From positions 1 through 64,000 of the forward strand of contig JAZLAU010000035.1 in the NCBI GenBank assembly GCA_045613305.1: a stretch of DNA of 64,000 bases, read 5' to 3'. The notes under the pieces were generated by a model. It was not told the origin of the DNA, searched no databases, and worked only from the letters and a program-made list of their open reading frames with translations. This DNA comes from SFTJ01 sp045613305 (GTDB lineage Bacteria; Bacteroidota; Bacteroidia; Bacteroidales; Muribaculaceae). The position numbers were made by a program, and so were the translations under genes. Numbering within the stretch: the first letter of the stretch is position 1; each line of letters begins with the position of its first letter. Shown here piece after piece: positions 1-9,426 of this stretch.

Positions 1-91
1 CTTTAATTACAGATGCCGGGCGTTGAATTACTTCGCCTGCGGCTATCTGATTGGCTACAGAATCCGGCAATAATTTTATTATGTCACTCAT
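1..91 (-). CDS. mutL: MutL DNA mismatch repair protein, N-terminal fragment
   Basis: The minus strand from an ATG at 91 reads MSDIIKLLPDSVANQIAAGE followed by VIQRPASVIK and runs off the window. This is the N-terminus of MutL: the QIAAGEV..RP segment contributes to the GHKL ATPase site that opens MutL proteins. MutL couples MutS mismatch recognition to strand incision or removal. Only about 30 codons are present. It starts 15 bases after the stop of the OstA-like gene and is probably the last or a late gene of the same minus-strand operon. Identification by motif is firm despite the short length. Confidence 0.9.
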   Translation of the reverse strand, partial: MSDIIKLLPDSVANQIAAGEVIQRPASVIK

Positions 92-106
92 TACAAAAAA
101 TCGTCG

Positions 107-1846
107 TTAATTAGTTTTTTTTCTTCGCCTTGTGGATTGCACTTCTTCGTTCATAAGAGCGTCCATCTCTTCCTCCTTGCCAAAGATGCTTTCTGGTGTT
201 GTTGGCCTTAAGTCGCCATACCATTTGAAATTATCAAGATATAAATCCGTGCGGCGTGATAAATATAGAGGAATGGCTTTACCAACTACCTCTGGCCAAA
301 GTGTCATCTTGTCGATTTGTTGCTTTGGTTTGAGCTTAACAACCATTGTGCTGCCTTCGGCACGAATGAGTTTATTGTATGTTGAGTCGTTTTCCATAGG
401 ATATGTCAATAGTCGCACGTTGCCGTTAACGTCTAATTGACGCATTTCTTGGTTTTCAAAATAGGCTTTCATGGTTTTGCCGGCCAGCTGATTGTAATAG
501 ATGTCCTCTATTCTTTCTGCCACAAAAGCAAAGTCGGGTAACGTTGCCCAATCTACTGTACTGTCGTTGAAATGAACGTTAATTTCGTTTCCTGACACCT
601 GACGCTCTCCGCTCCAAACCACAGCATGCTGGTAGAGATTTAGGATTGTGTCGGCTTGAGAAAATGCCATTGAGTCGCAAACTCCCTGTATGTCATAACG
701 ATAAAATCGCACTCTATCATGTGCTACAAGCACTCGCAACGAATCTTTGTCAAGAAATGTGCGAAGTGAATCGCCATGCAAGTATAGTGTGTCGCCTTGT
801 GAGAATTCTCTTGCGCGTGCCCTACCAGTGGCAAACGAATATTTTGTGTTTTCATTATGATAACCATAATTGCCATCAAGTATTGAACTGTTGGCTGAGT
901 CGGTTAATACCATATTTGAAAATGCTTCTCCAATTCCAGTATTGCGATCATAATAAAGAGTATCGCCTGTAATTGTTCGGTTGTCCTTTGTGACAATCAG
1001 CGAACGATTGTATAAAGCGCTATTTTCAATTTCTGTATTATACCATCCTTTGCTGCTATAAATTATGTTGCTATCTGATTTTATGGTTGTTTTGCCCAAT
1101 ATGTCGGCAATGTGTGTTGCCGTGTTGTAGTGAAGCGTATCAGTAAGCATTACATACTTTTCATTTTTAAGCTTCACGTCATAAAGAAATTCTGCGTCCT
1201 TTGTGTCAGTTTCATATTGGCCATATACAGACGACAATTCGTTTTGAGAGTCAACAATTTTTCCGCCTTCGAAATAATAACCGAAATTGTTTCTTATGTC
1301 ATAGTCTAGGCTGTCGGTATATAATGTCACATCTCGGTTAATAAGGCGTACGTTATGGCGCAATTGTGCCAATTCATCCATGCCGCTGTAATACAAAACG
1401 TCAGCATATACAAAAAGCGTGTCACCTTGTTCCATTTTGACATTTCCAAAAGCATCAAGAGAATTTGTTGCTTCGTAAAAATATGCACTGTCGCACGACA
1501 TATACATACCTTCTTTGCGGAATTTCACATTGCCTTTTAGAACTTGGTAATCAGGGCTTATTTTGTAGTCAGCGCTCAGGATGTCGGCGTTTTCAAGAAA
1601 CAATTTGTTCTTTTGATAGCGGTCGGCATCTGGAATCTGTGGCTTTATGTTTTTTTTGTTATTGATTCGCTTAGGATTCTTTGCTTCTATGGTGGCGTGT
1701 GTGGTTAACTTGTGATTGCTTTTTTGTTGTTGTGCCCACGCCGGATCACATATGACATTTTGGAGTAAACTAATAGCCAAAAGGCATAAGACGCTAATTC
1801 GCATCTTATGCCCTATTGGTTTATATGTTTTGTGTTGTTTGTTCAC
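107..1846 (-). CDS. OstA/LptA-like periplasmic protein
   Basis: A 579-residue exported protein. Residues 15-39 form a signal peptide (hydrophobic LCLLAISLL core, then AWA before QQQ). The body holds repeated beta-rich units of the OstA/LptA type, for example SADYKISPDYQVLKGNVKFR near residue 90 and several D-T-L-x-Y-x-A/S-D strand motifs. LptA/OstA domains form the periplasmic bridge that carries lipopolysaccharide to the outer membrane; in Bacteroidales such a protein precedes mutL, as here. The last 30 residues are charged and end RRRKKTN, which is unusual for a periplasmic protein. The start at 1846 leaves 14 residues before a second Met (1804) that gives a more typical signal peptide, so 1804 may be the true start. 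Function is inferred from the family. Confidence 0.8.
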   Translation of the reverse strand: MNKQHKTYKPIGHKMRISVLCLLAISLLQNVICDPAWAQQQKSNHKLTTHATIEAKNPKRINNKKNIKPQIPDADRYQKNKLFLENADILSADYKISPDYQVLKGNVKFRKEGMYMSCDSAYFYEATNSLDAFGNVKMEQGDTLFVYADVLYYSGMDELAQLRHNVRLINRDVTLYTDSLDYDIRNNFGYYFEGGKIVDSQNELSSVYGQYETDTKDAEFLYDVKLKNEKYVMLTDTLHYNTATHIADILGKTTIKSDSNIIYSSKGWYNTEIENSALYNRSLIVTKDNRTITGDTLYYDRNTGIGEAFSNMVLTDSANSSILDGNYGYHNENTKYSFATGRARAREFSQGDTLYLHGDSLRTFLDKDSLRVLVAHDRVRFYRYDIQGVCDSMAFSQADTILNLYQHAVVWSGERQVSGNEINVHFNDSTVDWATLPDFAFVAERIEDIYYNQLAGKTMKAYFENQEMRQLDVNGNVRLLTYPMENDSTYNKLIRAEGSTMVVKLKPKQQIDKMTLWPEVVGKAIPLYLSRRTDLYLDNFKWYGDLRPTTPESIFGKEEEMDALMNEEVQSTRRRKKTN

Positions 1847-1868
1847 TTATGCTATTTGAGTGTTTTTG

Positions 1869-3212
1869 TTATTTTCCCCAATTATATTGGAATTCACAAT
1901 TTCGCCAACCTTCTTCAATACGAACGTATGTGCTTTGCTGTTTTTGTTTAATCCAATCGGCCACAATCTTTTGTTTTTTATTGTTTTCATACATGCCTTT
2001 AATCGTTTGATAGTCTTCTGCCAATTCGGCTTTGTGACCTTCGATTCGACGTGTCAACTTAACAATTGCAACTGTTTCGCGGTTGGTTTTTGGATTCATC
2101 ATAACAAATGGTTTTGATATTTCTCCAACTTCCATTTTGTCAACGATTTTACCTATTTCAGGATTTAAATCTGCCATTTGGAACTTAGGTGACATTGTTT
2201 TTTCATTTGTCATGATACCTTTGTTGAGCTTTGTGTCCTTGTCTTGTGAGACATACATTGTGGCTTCTTCAAAGCTTACTTTATTATTTACAATCTTGCT
2301 GCGGATTGAATCTAATTGCGTGATGGCATCAGTTAAGTCTTTATCTGAGACTTTAGGTCTCAATAAGATATGACGAGTGTTGATGCGGTCGCCTCGCTTT
2401 TCAATTAATTGGATAATGTGGAAGCCTGCGTCTGTTTCTACAATATTAGAAACCTTCTTAGTGTCGTTTAGGTTAAATGCCACATTAGCATATTCAGGGA
2501 ACAAGTCGGATTTGCCCATAAAACCAATTTCGCCACCATATACCGAACTTCCATCTTCTGAATAAAGGATTGCTAAAGTTGAGAATTCGCTTTCGCCTTT
2601 ATTTACCTTGTTTGCATAGTCGCGTAGTCGTGCCTTCACTTCATCAATTTCTTGTTGTGGAATCACTGGATTTAAAGTGATAATTTGAACTTCCACTTGT
2701 AGAGGAATATATGGCAACGAATCGGCAGGAAGCGTGTTGAAATACTTTCTGATATCTGAAGGTGTTGGCTTTACACCTTTTGTTAAGTTTGATTGAACTT
2801 CTTGGATAATTGCTTGGTCTCTTACCATATTGATGGTTTGTTCACGCAATTCTGGCATTGATTTTCTGAAGTACTCTTCAACCTTCTCCTTTGAGCCAAG
2901 GTTATTGATGAAGAAGTTTAGTCTTCGCTCTGCCTGTTGAATTATCATTGACTCAGGTACATCAATTGAGTCAATTTTAGCTTGATGAAGAAACAATTTG
3001 TCAATGGCAATTCTTTCTGGTATGATGCAATAAGGGTTTCCTTGAATTGGTGTTCGTTCATATTGCATTTGCATATATTGCTCTTCAATCTCCGACTTGA
3101 AAATAGGTTCGTCGCCTACTACCCAAGCCACTTCTTCTGCTACATTGTTTTGCGCAAATCCTGATATAGCTATCAATGCAAATGATAGCAATGTTGTTAA
3201 TTTTAATTTCAC
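1869..3212 (-). CDS. SurA-like periplasmic peptidyl-prolyl isomerase
   Basis: A 447-residue protein with signal peptide (MKLKLTTLLSFALIAISGFA, then QN). The N-terminal SurA-type helical chaperone region covers about residues 25-170 and is followed by two parvulin domains, about 170-275 (ending GFHIIQLIEKRGD) and 277-385 (starting NTRHILLRP). SurA-type proteins escort unfolded beta-barrel proteins through the periplasm; the parvulin domains bind and sometimes isomerise X-Pro bonds. It lies 22 bases upstream of the OstA-like gene, so chaperone and LPS-transport genes are co-transcribed. A terminator separates it from the larger parvulin gene at 3402-5327. The length matches the SurA family; whether either parvulin domain is catalytically active cannot be read from sequence alone. 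Confidence 0.85.
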   Translation of the reverse strand: MKLKLTTLLSFALIAISGFAQNNVAEEVAWVVGDEPIFKSEIEEQYMQMQYERTPIQGNPYCIIPERIAIDKLFLHQAKIDSIDVPESMIIQQAERRLNFFINNLGSKEKVEEYFRKSMPELREQTINMVRDQAIIQEVQSNLTKGVKPTPSDIRKYFNTLPADSLPYIPLQVEVQIITLNPVIPQQEIDEVKARLRDYANKVNKGESEFSTLAILYSEDGSSVYGGEIGFMGKSDLFPEYANVAFNLNDTKKVSNIVETDAGFHIIQLIEKRGDRINTRHILLRPKVSDKDLTDAITQLDSIRSKIVNNKVSFEEATMYVSQDKDTKLNKGIMTNEKTMSPKFQMADLNPEIGKIVDKMEVGEISKPFVMMNPKTNRETVAIVKLTRRIEGHKAELAEDYQTIKGMYENNKKQKIVADWIKQKQQSTYVRIEEGWRNCEFQYNWGK

Positions 3213-3361
3213 TTTTTCTTAGTTTTAATTTATATTACAAATTTCACTATTTTTTGTCAATCAACAAAATTCAAGTGGCAATAAAGTATGTTTAAAAGTC
3301 TTTTTTAACTAAATATATAATTATACCGTCCCAAGTTTTGGGTTCTATTGGAGAAAAGAAA

Positions 3362-3399
3362 AAAATAACTCTCGATTAATGCAAATCGAGAGTTATTTT
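3362..3399 (-). terminator. Intrinsic terminator of the large parvulin gene
   Basis: A perfect 16-bp inverted repeat (3362-3377 with 3384-3399, loop 6) starts two bases after the stop codon at 3402 and is followed on the minus strand by a T-rich run. It separates this gene from the surA-like/OstA operon. Confidence 0.85.
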
Positions 3400-3401
3400 G
3401 A

Positions 3402-5327
3402 TTATTGAATATTTACTTTCTTAAGTACCTTTTCTTTGATTTCAACTTTATATTTTGATTTCAAATATTCAACCCATTCTTTTTCAAGTTGAGCTTGATA
3501 ATCACTGGTTACTGCCATTTTTTCATCGTTTGCATTTTCTGGATTATCAATCAATCGGCCTTCGTAAACAAAACATTCAGTAAATCGCTTTACTTTAGGT
3601 TTTTCGCCTTTTTTAAACACGAGATAGTCAACCGCAGGATTTTCACCTTCTGCATCTAATACTCGCTCTATGCTTATTTTGTTTTTAAGTTCCTTCTTTA
3701 AGTTTTCCAACTTTGTAGTGCTTTCGCTGTTGTCGGCAGCCAATAGCGATTTTGCCAATTGTTGAATAGAATCGTTAACTGAAAGTATGATTATGCCTTT
3801 AAATTTAGGTTTCTTCCAAGTGTATTTGTCTTTATTTTCTTGGAAGTATTTTTCAAGCCCTTCTTTGTCTTTTGAAGCGCCTTCCCAAATTCGTTTGTTG
3901 CTTACTTCAAACAATAGCATTCCATCTCTATATTCATTAAGAAGATTGCGGAAGTAAGTGTCTTTTTTGTATAGTTCATCAATGTATTTTTCTCGCAAAA
4001 TGGCTTCTGCATTCAATTCTACAGCATTCTTTACGGCCATCATTTCGCCTTGGGCGCTTGTGGTAGCCCTGTGGCGCATTCCATTTGCTATTTCGTGCAG
4101 ATAAACTTTTCTGCCTTTTATGCGAAACGCTTCAATATTCGAATCTTTTAGAGATGCTATAAATATGCTGTCGTTGCCGTTAGCCTCTTTTATCTTCTCT
4201 TCTACAAATGAATATAGTTTCTTGTTTTCTTTATATTTGAATTCTTTTCGTAATTGGTCCATTTTGGCATCTTTTCCCATGTCTGCACGTTCGTCGCGAT
4301 TAATCATCGACTTTATTATGCGTTCATTTTTTTCAAACGATCCTAATGGCATGCTTGAAAATTTCTTTATAATGTGAACTCCGTATTGAGTAATTACTGG
4401 CTCTGATAATTGACCGTTTTTAAGTGCAAATGCTGCCTTTTCAAATTCTGGCACCATTTCGCCACTGCCAAATGAGCGCAAATGTCCTCCGTTCTTTGCT
4501 GAACCTGGGTCTTCAGACTCTATTTTTGCCAATTCCTCAAAATTCGCACCTTCCTTTAGTCGCTTTAAGATTTCTTTGGCTTTTGCCATCACCTCTTCTT
4601 TTGTTTTGGCATCTGCTCCTTGTGGATATAGCTTTAGGATGTGTGCACATGACACTTTGCCTTGGTCTTCTCTTTCACCATTTACTTGAAGTATATGCCA
4701 GCCAACTTTGCTTTGAAATGGCTTTGAGAATTTGCCTATTGGGGTGTCGTATGCAGTCTTTTCGAAAACATATGGGAATGTGCCTGCCTTAATAAAGCCC
4801 AAATGTCCTTTTCTTTCTTTTGCGTAAATGTCTTCTGAGTGTTTATAAGCAAGATCTTCAATTTTCTCGCCGTTTAAAAGACATTGATATAGGCTGTCGG
4901 CTTTTTGTTTTTGACGAATTTTGCTCGCTTCATCATTGCCCAAACGTAAGTAGATGTTTGTTACATCTCTATTTTTTTGCATGCGTTCGTATGCCTCAAG
5001 AGCTAATTGCTTGGTGACTGTAGAATCTTCAAGATATGGTTTTACTAAATCTTTCTTATAGCCAGAAAATTCTTTTTTGAATGCTGCTGTAGTATCGATG
5101 CTTTGCGATAATGCTTCTTCTACTTTAAGTTTATACACAACGAAACGGTCAACATATTGTTCGAGTGACTCTTTTTCGATTTGTTGAAGATTATTCTTTT
5201 GGTAAAGGTACTGAAACTCCGATAATTTCACGTCTTTACCATTAATTTTCATAATAACAGGGTCCTTCGCCGCGTTTGCCAAAAGTGCGATGCCCAAAAA
5301 TGTTACAGACAACAAAAATTTTTTCAT
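3402..5327 (-). CDS. Periplasmic parvulin-type chaperone with two PPIase domains
   Basis: A 641-residue protein with signal peptide MKKFLLSVTFLGIALLANA (cleavage before KDP). It has an N-terminal SurA/PpiD-like helical part up to about residue 120, parvulin domain 1 at about 120-220 (DVTNIYLRL .. VGWHILQV), parvulin domain 2 at about 222-325 (KVSCAHILKLYPQG .. YGVHIIKKF), and a long charged C-terminal region rich in Lys and Glu with no domain I recognise. The role is probably folding of exported or outer-membrane proteins, as a partner or paralogue of the 447-residue protein downstream. It has no membrane anchor, unlike PpiD. It lies between two terminators, so it is probably monocistronic; I could not find a clear TAnnTTTG promoter box in the 60 bases before it. 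Confidence 0.82.
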   Translation of the reverse strand: MKKFLLSVTFLGIALLANAAKDPVIMKINGKDVKLSEFQYLYQKNNLQQIEKESLEQYVDRFVVYKLKVEEALSQSIDTTAAFKKEFSGYKKDLVKPYLEDSTVTKQLALEAYERMQKNRDVTNIYLRLGNDEASKIRQKQKADSLYQCLLNGEKIEDLAYKHSEDIYAKERKGHLGFIKAGTFPYVFEKTAYDTPIGKFSKPFQSKVGWHILQVNGEREDQGKVSCAHILKLYPQGADAKTKEEVMAKAKEILKRLKEGANFEELAKIESEDPGSAKNGGHLRSFGSGEMVPEFEKAAFALKNGQLSEPVITQYGVHIIKKFSSMPLGSFEKNERIIKSMINRDERADMGKDAKMDQLRKEFKYKENKKLYSFVEEKIKEANGNDSIFIASLKDSNIEAFRIKGRKVYLHEIANGMRHRATTSAQGEMMAVKNAVELNAEAILREKYIDELYKKDTYFRNLLNEYRDGMLLFEVSNKRIWEGASKDKEGLEKYFQENKDKYTWKKPKFKGIIILSVNDSIQQLAKSLLAADNSESTTKLENLKKELKNKISIERVLDAEGENPAVDYLVFKKGEKPKVKRFTECFVYEGRLIDNPENANDEKMAVTSDYQAQLEKEWVEYLKSKYKVEIKEKVLKKVNIQ

Positions 5328-5387
5328 TATGATAGTATTATATTAATTTCATTATTTAATATAACGTAGGATACTTATAAAAATTAT

Positions 5388-5444
5388 ACAATCCGCAAAT
5401 TTTCTTTTTCCATTATGTTATGGACATGAAAACTTACGGATTGT
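5388..5444 (-). terminator. Terminator downstream of guaB
   Basis: Arms 5388-5404 and 5428-5444 pair over 17 positions, two of them G-U wobbles in the minus-strand RNA, with a 23-base loop. An AT-rich, T-containing stretch follows on the minus strand. It sits 28 bases after the guaB stop. Confidence 0.6.
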
Positions 5445-5471
5445 AATATAAAATATGTCTTGAGTTATTTA

Positions 5472-6944
5472 TTAACCTCTGCTATAGTTAGGCGCTTCGC
5501 TTGTGATTGCCACGTCGTGTGGATGGCTTTCTTGCATACCTGCATTTGTAATCTTCACAAATTTAGCATGATGTAGAGCTTCAATTGTTGGAGCACCACA
5601 ATAGCCCATACCTGCTCTCAAGCCACCTAACATTTGGTATACCACTTCGTAAAGACTTCCCTTGTATGGTACGCGAGCAGCAATTCCTTCTGGTACAAGT
5701 TTCTTGTTGTCGGCTACATTGCCTTGGAAATAACGGTCCTTGCTACCCTTTTCCATAGCTTCAAGAGAGCCCATGCCGCGATAAGACTTAAACTTACGTC
5801 CGTTGAATATGATTGTTTCGCCTGGAGACTCTTCAACACCTGCAAACATACCGCCAAGCATTACTGAATATGCACCGGCTGCCAAGGCTTTAACGATATC
5901 GCCTGAATAACGAATACCACCGTCGGCAATCAATGGCACACCTGTTCCTTCAAGTGCCTTTGCCACATCATAAACGGCCGATAGTTGTGGAACGCCAATA
6001 CCTGCAATGATGCGGGTTGTGCATATAGAACCAGGACCGATACCCACCTTTACGCCGTCAGCACCATTTTCTACCAAATATTTAGCAGCTTCACCTGTAG
6101 CAATATTGCCAACCACAACATCAACATGTGGATAAGCTTCTTTCACTTTTCGTAAAATTTCAACAACGCCTTTTGTGTGACCGTGAGCTGTGTCGATAAC
6201 TAATGCATCTACACCAGCTTCAACCAATGCCTTTGCACGTACCATTGAGTCGGCTGTTACGCCAATGCCAGCTGCTACTCGTAGACGTCCCAAAGAGTCC
6301 TTTGCTGCATTTGGTTTGTCTTTTGCTTTTGTAATGTCTTTATATGTAACCAATCCTACAAGTTTGCCTTCTTTATCTACAACTGGCAATTTTTCAATCT
6401 TGTGACTTTGTAGAATTTCTGCCGCTTCTTCAAGGTTAGTAGATTGACTTGTTGTGACAAGATTTTCTTTTGTCATTACTTCGTCTATCGACTTGTTAAG
6501 GTCTTTTTCAAAACGCAAGTCGCGATTTGTAACAATACCTACAAGGTTTCTTTCGTCGTCTACTACTGGAATGCCGCCAATCTTATATTCGCGCATCATG
6601 TTAAGAGCGTCTTTAACCAGTGAACCTCTCTTTATGGTAACTGGGTCGTAAATCATGCCGTTTTCAGCTCTCTTCACTGCATGAACTTGTCGCGCTTGCT
6701 CCTCAATTGACATGTTTTTATGAATGACGCCGATACCGCCCTCACGTGCTATGGCTATAGCCAATTGTGATTCTGTAACTGTATCCATAGCTGCAGAAAT
6801 CAACGGAACATTCAATGTGATGTTTCTTGAGAATTTTGTACTTAGGTTAACTTGATTAGGTAGTACTTCTGAATATGCTGGAATAAGAAGTACATCATCG
6901 AAGGTTACACCTTCCATTTTTACGCGATCTTCAATAAAAGACAT
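5472..6944 (-). CDS. guaB: IMP dehydrogenase
   Basis: A 490-residue enzyme oxidising IMP to XMP with NAD, the committed step of GMP synthesis. It begins with the typical TFDDVLLIPAYS segment. Two CBS domains occupy about residues 95-210 (IGGIPVVDDE and KIEKLPVVDKEG). The catalytic loop GPGSICTTRII near residue 305 carries the active-site cysteine, followed by the DGGIRYSGDI phosphate-binding loop and the RGMGSLEAM segment. The length is standard. It is transcribed alone: a promoter box lies at 7058-7065 and a terminator follows. The start is fixed by the conserved MSFIEDRVKMEGVTFDD opening. Confidence 0.98.
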   Translation of the reverse strand: MSFIEDRVKMEGVTFDDVLLIPAYSEVLPNQVNLSTKFSRNITLNVPLISAAMDTVTESQLAIAIAREGGIGVIHKNMSIEEQARQVHAVKRAENGMIYDPVTIKRGSLVKDALNMMREYKIGGIPVVDDERNLVGIVTNRDLRFEKDLNKSIDEVMTKENLVTTSQSTNLEEAAEILQSHKIEKLPVVDKEGKLVGLVTYKDITKAKDKPNAAKDSLGRLRVAAGIGVTADSMVRAKALVEAGVDALVIDTAHGHTKGVVEILRKVKEAYPHVDVVVGNIATGEAAKYLVENGADGVKVGIGPGSICTTRIIAGIGVPQLSAVYDVAKALEGTGVPLIADGGIRYSGDIVKALAAGAYSVMLGGMFAGVEESPGETIIFNGRKFKSYRGMGSLEAMEKGSKDRYFQGNVADNKKLVPEGIAARVPYKGSLYEVVYQMLGGLRAGMGYCGAPTIEALHHAKFVKITNAGMQESHPHDVAITSEAPNYSRG

Positions 6945-7057
6945 ATATTAGAGCTTTTGATGCCTTTGCGGCGTTGTTAATAATTTATTTTCTAAGTAAA
7001 TTTGACCATTTGTCTAAAGGTTTGTCCTCAAAAATGGCCTTTTTCTTTTATTGCACA

Positions 7058-7065
7058 CAAAATTA
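7058..7065 (-). promoter_or_regulatory. Candidate -7 box for guaB (TAATTTTG)
   Basis: The minus strand reads TAATTTTG, an exact match to the Bacteroidales TAnnTTTG -7 element, 114 bases before the guaB start. No TTTG lies at the expected upstream distance, and the leader would be longer than those of neighbouring genes, so support is moderate. Confidence 0.45.
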
Positions 7066-7167
7066 CAAACTTTTTCACTAAAAAAAAGGCTTTTGTCATT
7101 AAAAAGTAGTGTTATGTACAAAAAAGAGTTCAATTGTTTATCTACAATACTGCACGGAGATTGTATG

Positions 7168-9339
7168 CTAATTGCCGTTTTCGCTAATAAACTTTAAGTG
7201 AACCAATCGAATTTCGTCTTCTGTAAACGCATCGCCCCATTCTTGGAAAGCAGCTTTCATATCGGCAGTTGCACATTCTCTGAAATAGTCTGATAACTCT
7301 TCCACATCATCTTCATCAATTATTTCGTTAATGTAATAATCGATGTTGATTTTTGTGCCTGAATATACAATTGATTCAATTTCGTCAATCAATTCAGAGA
7401 ATGGAAGTTGCAAAGAGTCGGCAAGCGCATCAAGTTGAATCTTTTTGTCAATGCCTCGTATAATGTCAACTTTCTTTACGCTTCGTTTTGCAACAGTTTT
7501 AACCCTGAAGTCAATTGGTCGGTCTATTTCGTTATCTTCTACATGCTGTGCTATTACATCGACAAATGCTTGTCCGTATCTGTTTGCTTTCCCCTCTCCT
7601 ACACCCGGAATGTTTTGCAATTCTTCGAGTGTTATTGGATAGGTAGTAGCCATTGCCTCCAATGAATTATCTTGGAAAATTACATATGGCGGAAGATTTA
7701 ATTTTTGTGCTGTTTTCTTCCTTAAATCATTTAATATTGAGTAAAGTTCAGGGTCGAGTGCATTGCTTGAACCCGACTTACTTTCCATTTCAGCATCTGT
7801 TTCAGAGAAATCGCGGTCTTCAACAATCATAAAAGAGTGTGGCTTGTTTAGATACTTTTTGCCTTCTTCTGTGATTTTTAGAAGTCCATAGTTCTCAATA
7901 CCTTTATTAATGTAGCCATCTAAAATTGCCTGGTTAATAATTGCATTAAGCAATTTTGGGTCGGTGGCAGATTCGCTTCCGTACAATTCTAGGTTTTCGT
8001 CTTTAGTATCTTCAACTGGCTTACCAAGCAGCAGTTTTATGATATAATCGGCTTTGCGTTTTTCTTTTACAGCTATTATAGCCTCAAGAATTGCGCAAAG
8101 CTCATCTTTTGCCTCAATTTTTTTACGTGGGTGCTTGCAATTGTCGCAATTGCCGCAGTCGGTTTCTTCATATGCTTCGCCGAAATAATGTAGTAATGTT
8201 CTACGACGACACACTGAAGATTCTGCATATGAGGCAGTCTCTGACAATAATTGTTTGCCTATCTCTTGTTCGCTCGTTGGTTTACTTTGCATAAACTTCT
8301 CGAGTTTCTTAAGGTCTGTTTTTGTGAAATATGTTATGCATTCACCTTCACCGCCATCTCTGCCCGCTCTGCCGGTTTCTTGATAATAGCCTTCAAGACT
8401 CTTAGGAATGTCATAGTGTATTACAAAGCGCACATCGGGCTTGTCGATGCCCATGCCAAAAGCTATTGTTGCTACAATTACGTCTACTTTTTCAAGCAAA
8501 AATGCATCCTGATTTTCTGTGCGTTTTGCAGTTTCCATACCTGCATGATATGGCAATGCTTTAATGTCGTTAACGCAAAGGGTTTCAGCCAATTCTTCAA
8601 CCTTCTTGCGGCTCAAGCAATATATGATGCCCGACTTGCCTGGGCGTGATTTGATATATCTTATTATATCTTTATCTACATCTTTAGTTTTAGGCCTTAC
8701 TTCATAATATAAGTTCGACCGGTTAAACGACGATTTGAAGATACTGACATTATTCATCCCTAAATTCTTTTGAATGTCATGCTGCACCTTTGGTGTGGCT
8801 GTTGCAGTCAGTGCGATAACTGGTCGAGTTCCGATTTCATTAATTTTGGGTCGAATGTTTCGATATTCTGGACGGAAATCATGACCCCATTCAGAGATGC
8901 AGTGGGCTTCATCTACAGCAAAGAAAGATATCTTCACTGTCTTGAGAAATTCTATGTTTTCCTCTTTAGTTAGCGATTCTGGAGCCACATAGAGCAATTT
9001 GGTTTTACCCTTTTTCACATCTTCCTTAACTTCTAATATTGCTTCTTTCGAAAGCGATGAATTCAAGAAGTGTGCTATTCCATCGTCTTCGCTATAATTT
9101 CTCATAGCGTCAACTTGGTTTTTCATTAATGCAATTAGTGGAGAAATCACTATGGCCGTTCCCTCCATTAGTAATGAAGGCAACTGGTAACACAAAGATT
9201 TACCACCGCCTGTTGGCATAAGCACAAAGGTGTCTCTCTCGGCGATAAGATTTTCGATTATCGCTTCCTGATTGCCTTTAAAGGTATCAAAGCCAAAGTG
9301 CTTTTTTAGTTCAGCGGCAAGTTGTTTTTTGGTGGCCAT
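7168..9339 (-). CDS. recQ: ATP-dependent DNA helicase RecQ
   Basis: A 723-residue superfamily 2 helicase that unwinds recombination and replication intermediates 3'-5'. Motif I is PTGGGKS (about residues 42-48), motif II is DEAH in AVDEAHCISEWGHDFR, and motif VI is QETGRAGRDG. The RQC zinc site is seen as CRRRTLLHYFGE..CGNCDNC near residue 385-410. An HRDC domain follows at about 525-605 (LRKKTAQKLNLPPYVIF, then IPGVGEGKANRYG). The C-terminal extension of about 100 residues is acidic. It ends in TAG. It has its own promoter (9377-9384) behind the clpX terminator. Length and order of domains are typical for Bacteroidales RecQ. Confidence 0.96.
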   Translation of the reverse strand: MATKKQLAAELKKHFGFDTFKGNQEAIIENLIAERDTFVLMPTGGGKSLCYQLPSLLMEGTAIVISPLIALMKNQVDAMRNYSEDDGIAHFLNSSLSKEAILEVKEDVKKGKTKLLYVAPESLTKEENIEFLKTVKISFFAVDEAHCISEWGHDFRPEYRNIRPKINEIGTRPVIALTATATPKVQHDIQKNLGMNNVSIFKSSFNRSNLYYEVRPKTKDVDKDIIRYIKSRPGKSGIIYCLSRKKVEELAETLCVNDIKALPYHAGMETAKRTENQDAFLLEKVDVIVATIAFGMGIDKPDVRFVIHYDIPKSLEGYYQETGRAGRDGGEGECITYFTKTDLKKLEKFMQSKPTSEQEIGKQLLSETASYAESSVCRRRTLLHYFGEAYEETDCGNCDNCKHPRKKIEAKDELCAILEAIIAVKEKRKADYIIKLLLGKPVEDTKDENLELYGSESATDPKLLNAIINQAILDGYINKGIENYGLLKITEEGKKYLNKPHSFMIVEDRDFSETDAEMESKSGSSNALDPELYSILNDLRKKTAQKLNLPPYVIFQDNSLEAMATTYPITLEELQNIPGVGEGKANRYGQAFVDVIAQHVEDNEIDRPIDFRVKTVAKRSVKKVDIIRGIDKKIQLDALADSLQLPFSELIDEIESIVYSGTKINIDYYINEIIDEDDVEELSDYFRECATADMKAAFQEWGDAFTEDEIRLVHLKFISENGN

Positions 9340-9376
9340 GGTTAATAATTGATTGATTATAATAGGTTTGTTTATA

Positions 9377-9384
9377 CAAATATA
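9377..9384 (-). promoter_or_regulatory. -7 promoter box for recQ (TATATTTG)
   Basis: An exact TAnnTTTG match on the minus strand, 38 bases before the recQ ATG and just downstream of the clpX terminator hairpin. No clear -33 TTTG is present. Confidence 0.6.
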
Positions 9385-9389
9385 AAATA

Positions 9390-9420
9390 AAGGCTCAAAA
9401 ATTGCAAGTTTTTGAGCCTT
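9390..9420 (-). terminator. Intrinsic terminator of clpX
   Basis: A perfect 12-bp stem (9390-9401 with 9409-9420, loop 7) lies 7 bases after the clpX stop, with T-rich sequence following on the minus strand. Confidence 0.85.
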
Positions 9421-9426
9421 AAATTA

